Source of the DNA: an uncultured Candidatus Poseidoniales archaeon
GTDB taxonomy: Archaea; Thermoplasmatota; Poseidoniia; Poseidoniales; Poseidoniaceae
Assembly (NCBI GenBank): GCA_905182635.1
Contig: CAJJCM010000066.1
Location: forward strand, 1-34,196
DNA length: 34,196 bases
Direction: 5' to 3'
Shown: positions 31,389 through 34,196 of the stretch, piece by piece
Layout: every line of letters begins with the position of its first letter
How positions within the stretch are numbered: position 1 is the first letter of the stretch
Program-made: the position numbers and the translations under genes
The notes under the pieces: generated by a model
Databases searched by the model: none
What the model was told of the DNA's origin: nothing
Seen by the model: only the letters and a program-made list of their open reading frames with translations

Positions 31389-34196
31389 ATGGAGAAGGAG
31401 CGCGCAGGCGATAATCTCCTCGACAAATTCTCCATGTTTCGCAATCAAGCGAGAGAATTGACAATGCGCCGAGTCGACCGTGTGTACAGTAGCATCCTTG
31501 CATCACCCGCTACTGTGGTCATCCTTTTGGTCATCATAGCAGCCTTTTTTGCTCAACAAGGACTCACTTTTCAAGAACAAATCGATGGTGATGTCGAAAT
31601 CTTTCTCCCTGATGGTGCGCCTTCAACGGAATTATTGAAAGAAGTTCGAACCGAATGGTCAACGGATATCGCCATTATCTATGTTCAAACCCCTAATGCG
31701 TTCGACCCGATGAACACGGTGAACATTACGAATGAGGAGTATTTACGTGAAATCAGTTGGGTCGAGGGCGACGATGATAACGCCAATGGAGCAGGTTTTA
31801 CTGGTCGCGGAATTGATTACATTAAAGATGATCAGGGCCGTGATGATGGGGTACTTTGGATTATATCTCCTGCCCAGGTCATCAAGGAAATCAATTCGGC
31901 GGATGGTCGGTTTAACAGTTCAATGTGCAAACATGGGGTCAATACACGAATCCCACTGGATTTTGATTGTGACCTCCTTCCCGGCGGAGGGGCATACGCC
32001 ATTCCAAACCAAGAGACAATCGACCGAATTATTGAAGAATCAGAGGGTGGTTTTGATGCGTTATTTAAAGACACAAATGATATGGATCTCAATGTCGATA
32101 GCGATGGTGATGGAAACACAACCAATGACATTGATGGTGATGGAATCTGGGATACTGCAGCGATTATCATAGGCATGCACCATGACCCAACCGAAGCGGG
32201 ATTCCGTGATTTTAGCGACTTGCATAAACATTTCCAAAATGTGATTGACAACCGTTCACAAGACATGCAAAATACAGAAATGACCGTAACGGGGTTGACG
32301 AAAGTTCTCGAAGATATTTCAGATGCAATTTACAAAGATTTACTCAAAATCCTCCCCTATTCTGTTCTTTTCACCATCCTCATCATCACACTGCTCCATC
32401 GTTCACTGAAAGTGGTCGTCATCACGGGTACTCCGATTGTCATGGCACTTGCGGTGACCTTCGGTTCATCGGTTCTTTTGGACATTACATTGACGCCGAT
32501 GATTGTAGCAACCTTCCCTATTCTGATAGGTTTAGGGGTTGACTATGCCTTACACATGGTCAATCGAATTGAAGAAGTTCGACGAAAAGAAATCGACAAG
32601 GCTCACGACGAAAATGAACGTCGACGTCGCCAAGGAAAAGTTCCAGAAGAGGTGCCAGATCTTTGGGACCCTGATTTTTATCGCGAATGTGTTCTTGAGA
32701 TGACACGTTCAACCGGTGTCGCTGTATTCCTTTCAGCATTGACGACCATCGTTGGTTTCTCTGTGTTGATTGCACCTCAAATTGTCACTATATCCCCGAT
32801 TCGCTCAGTTGGTATAACCCTCTGTATTGGAATTATTTCAACACTTATTTTCAGTATAATTTTGGTTCCGACATTGGCTTGGATGCTTCGTTTCAACAAG
32901 CGTTCAAACCCTTCGATGTGGAGGAACATCGGCAAATGGCCAGTGCGTGGATTTGTCTTTATTCTTGTAGGAGCCATTGTGGTTACTGGGTGGGGTGTGC
33001 TTAATTTAGATGAAATGAATGAACCAATTACGGGTTCTTCCGAAGCGCCTGACGGTATTGCCTCATTGAATACGCTGGCGAAATATTCAAGAGAATTCAG
33101 TGGTGGACAAACCTCACTCTTCATATTTGATGCAGAAGAACGTACGACCGAAGCTGTACAAAATAAAACGGATAATATCCGAGACCTTCCTGTACTGGAT
33201 GCTATCGATGCACTCGAATACAAAATCGACCAAATTGATGAAACGAATACAACCAGTATTGTCACCTTCCTGAGAACAGTTCCTGCAACGATTACGCTTA
33301 CAGATGGTGTTACCTTGTATGAAGGAAGTCTTTGGGATTTACTGCATGAGCCTTGCTGGGAGAGTAACGACCCGATTGAATGCAATGTCTGGCTCAGCCT
33401 TGAGCTCACAGGCCAAGACGGTCGACAAGGGTTGAGAAAGGATATGGTCAATGTTGCGTTGGATACACTCTCGGATGAAGTCCGTTCCATGTTGCTCAAT
33501 GAGCAAGGGACAAAATCCATTGTCTATGTCACTCAACCCTACATGAACCTCAATGTGGCTGGTGAATTACGAGAGGAGATTGATTCACTGCTAGAAAATG
33601 AACCACCCGTGGACGGAAAAACTCGTGCCTCACTCTTGACTGGAGGATTACCGGTGTCGCTTGATATCAACGACGGTATTCACGATGCACAAACTTCAAC
33701 GACAATAATCACATTAATTGTTTTAACGATTCTCTTAGCCATTATATTCCGTTCACCTCGACTTGGAATCTATACCATGATTCCTGTCGCTATTGTCATT
33801 TTGTGGCAACCGTTATTGATGAAGAGTGGTGATGTCAATGTCAATATTTTTACCGCGATGATTGGAACAATTGTCTTTGGAATTGGAGTTGATGACTCGA
33901 TTCACGTGATGCATCGAATACGTGAAGAAGGCGAGACGCCGACCGGTATTGCAAATGCAATAGAGGAAACTGGTCAGACAATCTTCGAGACGACTGCAAC
34001 CACTGTCGGTGGTATATCTGCGGGATTCATTGCGGCCTTCCCAGGTTTGGAGAATTTCTTCATGCTCATGTGTCTCTTGATCTTTTTTGCTTTCATCACA
34101 AGTGCATTCTTACTTCCAGCCATCATCACAGCAGAGCATACACTGCGAGCAAAAATTCGTGGAGATGGACCATGGGCCGATTATGGCGATGGAATC
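31389..34196 (+). CDS. RND superfamily exporter with Asp-rich calcium-type insert (3' partial)
   Basis: Read directly from the sequence: 936 codons are open from the ATG at 31389 to the window edge, with no stop. The ORF track shows only shadows here. It has an N-terminal helix (about 39-57), a large external loop, and a helix bundle with LGLGVDYALHM. A second half with helix, loop and bundle follows, carrying FGIGVDDSIHVMHRI; these are the RND TM4 signatures. The first external loop holds an Asp/Gly-rich stretch at residues 233-256 (VDSDGDG..DIDGDG), like thrombospondin type-3 or dockerin calcium-binding repeats. Substrate unknown; a lipid or envelope role is usual for MMPL relatives. Later starts at 31434 or 31464 are possible. 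Confidence 0.9.
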   Translation, partial: MEKERAGDNLLDKFSMFRNQARELTMRRVDRVYSSILASPATVVILLVIIAAFFAQQGLTFQEQIDGDVEIFLPDGAPSTELLKEVRTEWSTDIAIIYVQTPNAFDPMNTVNITNEEYLREISWVEGDDDNANGAGFTGRGIDYIKDDQGRDDGVLWIISPAQVIKEINSADGRFNSSMCKHGVNTRIPLDFDCDLLPGGGAYAIPNQETIDRIIEESEGGFDALFKDTNDMDLNVDSDGDGNTTNDIDGDGIWDTAAIIIGMHHDPTEAGFRDFSDLHKHFQNVIDNRSQDMQNTEMTVTGLTKVLEDISDAIYKDLLKILPYSVLFTILIITLLHRSLKVVVITGTPIVMALAVTFGSSVLLDITLTPMIVATFPILIGLGVDYALHMVNRIEEVRRKEIDKAHDENERRRRQGKVPEEVPDLWDPDFYRECVLEMTRSTGVAVFLSALTTIVGFSVLIAPQIVTISPIRSVGITLCIGIISTLIFSIILVPTLAWMLRFNKRSNPSMWRNIGKWPVRGFVFILVGAIVVTGWGVLNLDEMNEPITGSSEAPDGIASLNTLAKYSREFSGGQTSLFIFDAEERTTEAVQNKTDNIRDLPVLDAIDALEYKIDQIDETNTTSIVTFLRTVPATITLTDGVTLYEGSLWDLLHEPCWESNDPIECNVWLSLELTGQDGRQGLRKDMVNVALDTLSDEVRSMLLNEQGTKSIVYVTQPYMNLNVAGELREEIDSLLENEPPVDGKTRASLLTGGLPVSLDINDGIHDAQTSTTIITLIVLTILLAIIFRSPRLGIYTMIPVAIVILWQPLLMKSGDVNVNIFTAMIGTIVFGIGVDDSIHVMHRIREEGETPTGIANAIEETGQTIFETTATTVGGISAGFIAAFPGLENFFMLMCLLIFFAFITSAFLLPAIITAEHTLRAKIRGDGPWADYGDGI

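Noticed and set aside
32777-33520. 247-aa minus-strand ORF
   Set aside because: Antisense to the RND exporter reading frame, which has family motifs on both sides; low-complexity Ser-rich translation.

Overview
The window reads as a compact archaeal chromosome segment, most likely from a Marine Group II euryarchaeon (Poseidoniales, Thermoplasmatota). It holds archaeal information-processing genes (RNA polymerase subunit L, aEF-1beta with its zinc-ribbon partner, an RPA/SOSS-B-like OB-fold protein, archaeal TruD and TruB/Cbf5, an Oxa1/YidC-like DUF106 protein). Alongside them are very large secreted or membrane-anchored proteins (Kelch, CARDB, DUF11-like), an archaeosortase-type protease and two RND/MMPL exporters, a mix familiar from planktonic marine Thermoplasmatota. 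The lineage is inferred from gene content, not from a marker-gene search. I see no CRISPR array, insertion sequence, integrase or prophage, and no gene-free stretch above 300 bp. The longest gap is about 230 bp.

Layout. 1-3.4 kb: the 3' part of a repeat-rich DUF11/EF-hand/zinc-ribbon protein and a small hypothetical gene. 3.5-5.9 kb: DUF106/YidC-like, cytidylate kinase and TruB/Cbf5, tightly coupled. 6.2-8.8 kb: a large CARDB surface protein on the minus strand and a divergent tRNA-His(GTG). 8.8-9.7 kb: GTP cyclohydrolase II and a TusA-like protein in an overlapping minus-strand pair. 9.8-10.9 kb: archaeosortase-like protein. 10.9-14.1 kb (minus): HEAT-repeat protein, a short hypothetical gene and a DEAD-box helicase. 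14.2-19.4 kb: giant Kelch/CARDB membrane protein and a DUF2240-like protein. 19.4-22.0 kb (minus): RND exporter. 22.1-23.8 kb: rpoL-truD. 23.8-25.5 kb (minus): RlmE/FtsJ methyltransferase, OB-fold protein, zinc ribbon and aEF-1beta. 25.6-27.0 kb: a secreted thioredoxin-like protein and a small hypothetical gene. 27.0-29.8 kb (minus): NAD-dependent epimerase, thioredoxin-like protein, VKOR and a membrane-anchored HTHD-motif protein. 29.9-34.2 kb: a small hypothetical gene, a strong hairpin terminator, a GT2 glycosyltransferase with a clear promoter, and an RND exporter that runs off the window end. The ORF track omits this last gene because it has no stop inside the window.

Themes. Cell-surface construction recurs: archaeosortase, giant adhesin-like proteins, GT2 and epimerase for glycosylation, RND exporters, and VKOR/thioredoxin for extracytoplasmic disulfides. 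The other theme is RNA modification and translation (TruB, TruD, RlmE, tRNA-His, aEF-1beta, helicase). Packing is extreme: three convergent gene pairs have touching or overlapping stop codons. The most interesting local signals are a hairpin that would hide the Shine-Dalgarno sequence of the OB-fold gene, a calcium-binding-type Asp-rich insert in the RND exporter, a zinc-ribbon protein that seems to have lost one of its two metal sites, the four-gene disulfide/epimerase operon, and a conserved-looking cytoplasmic tail on the giant Kelch protein.
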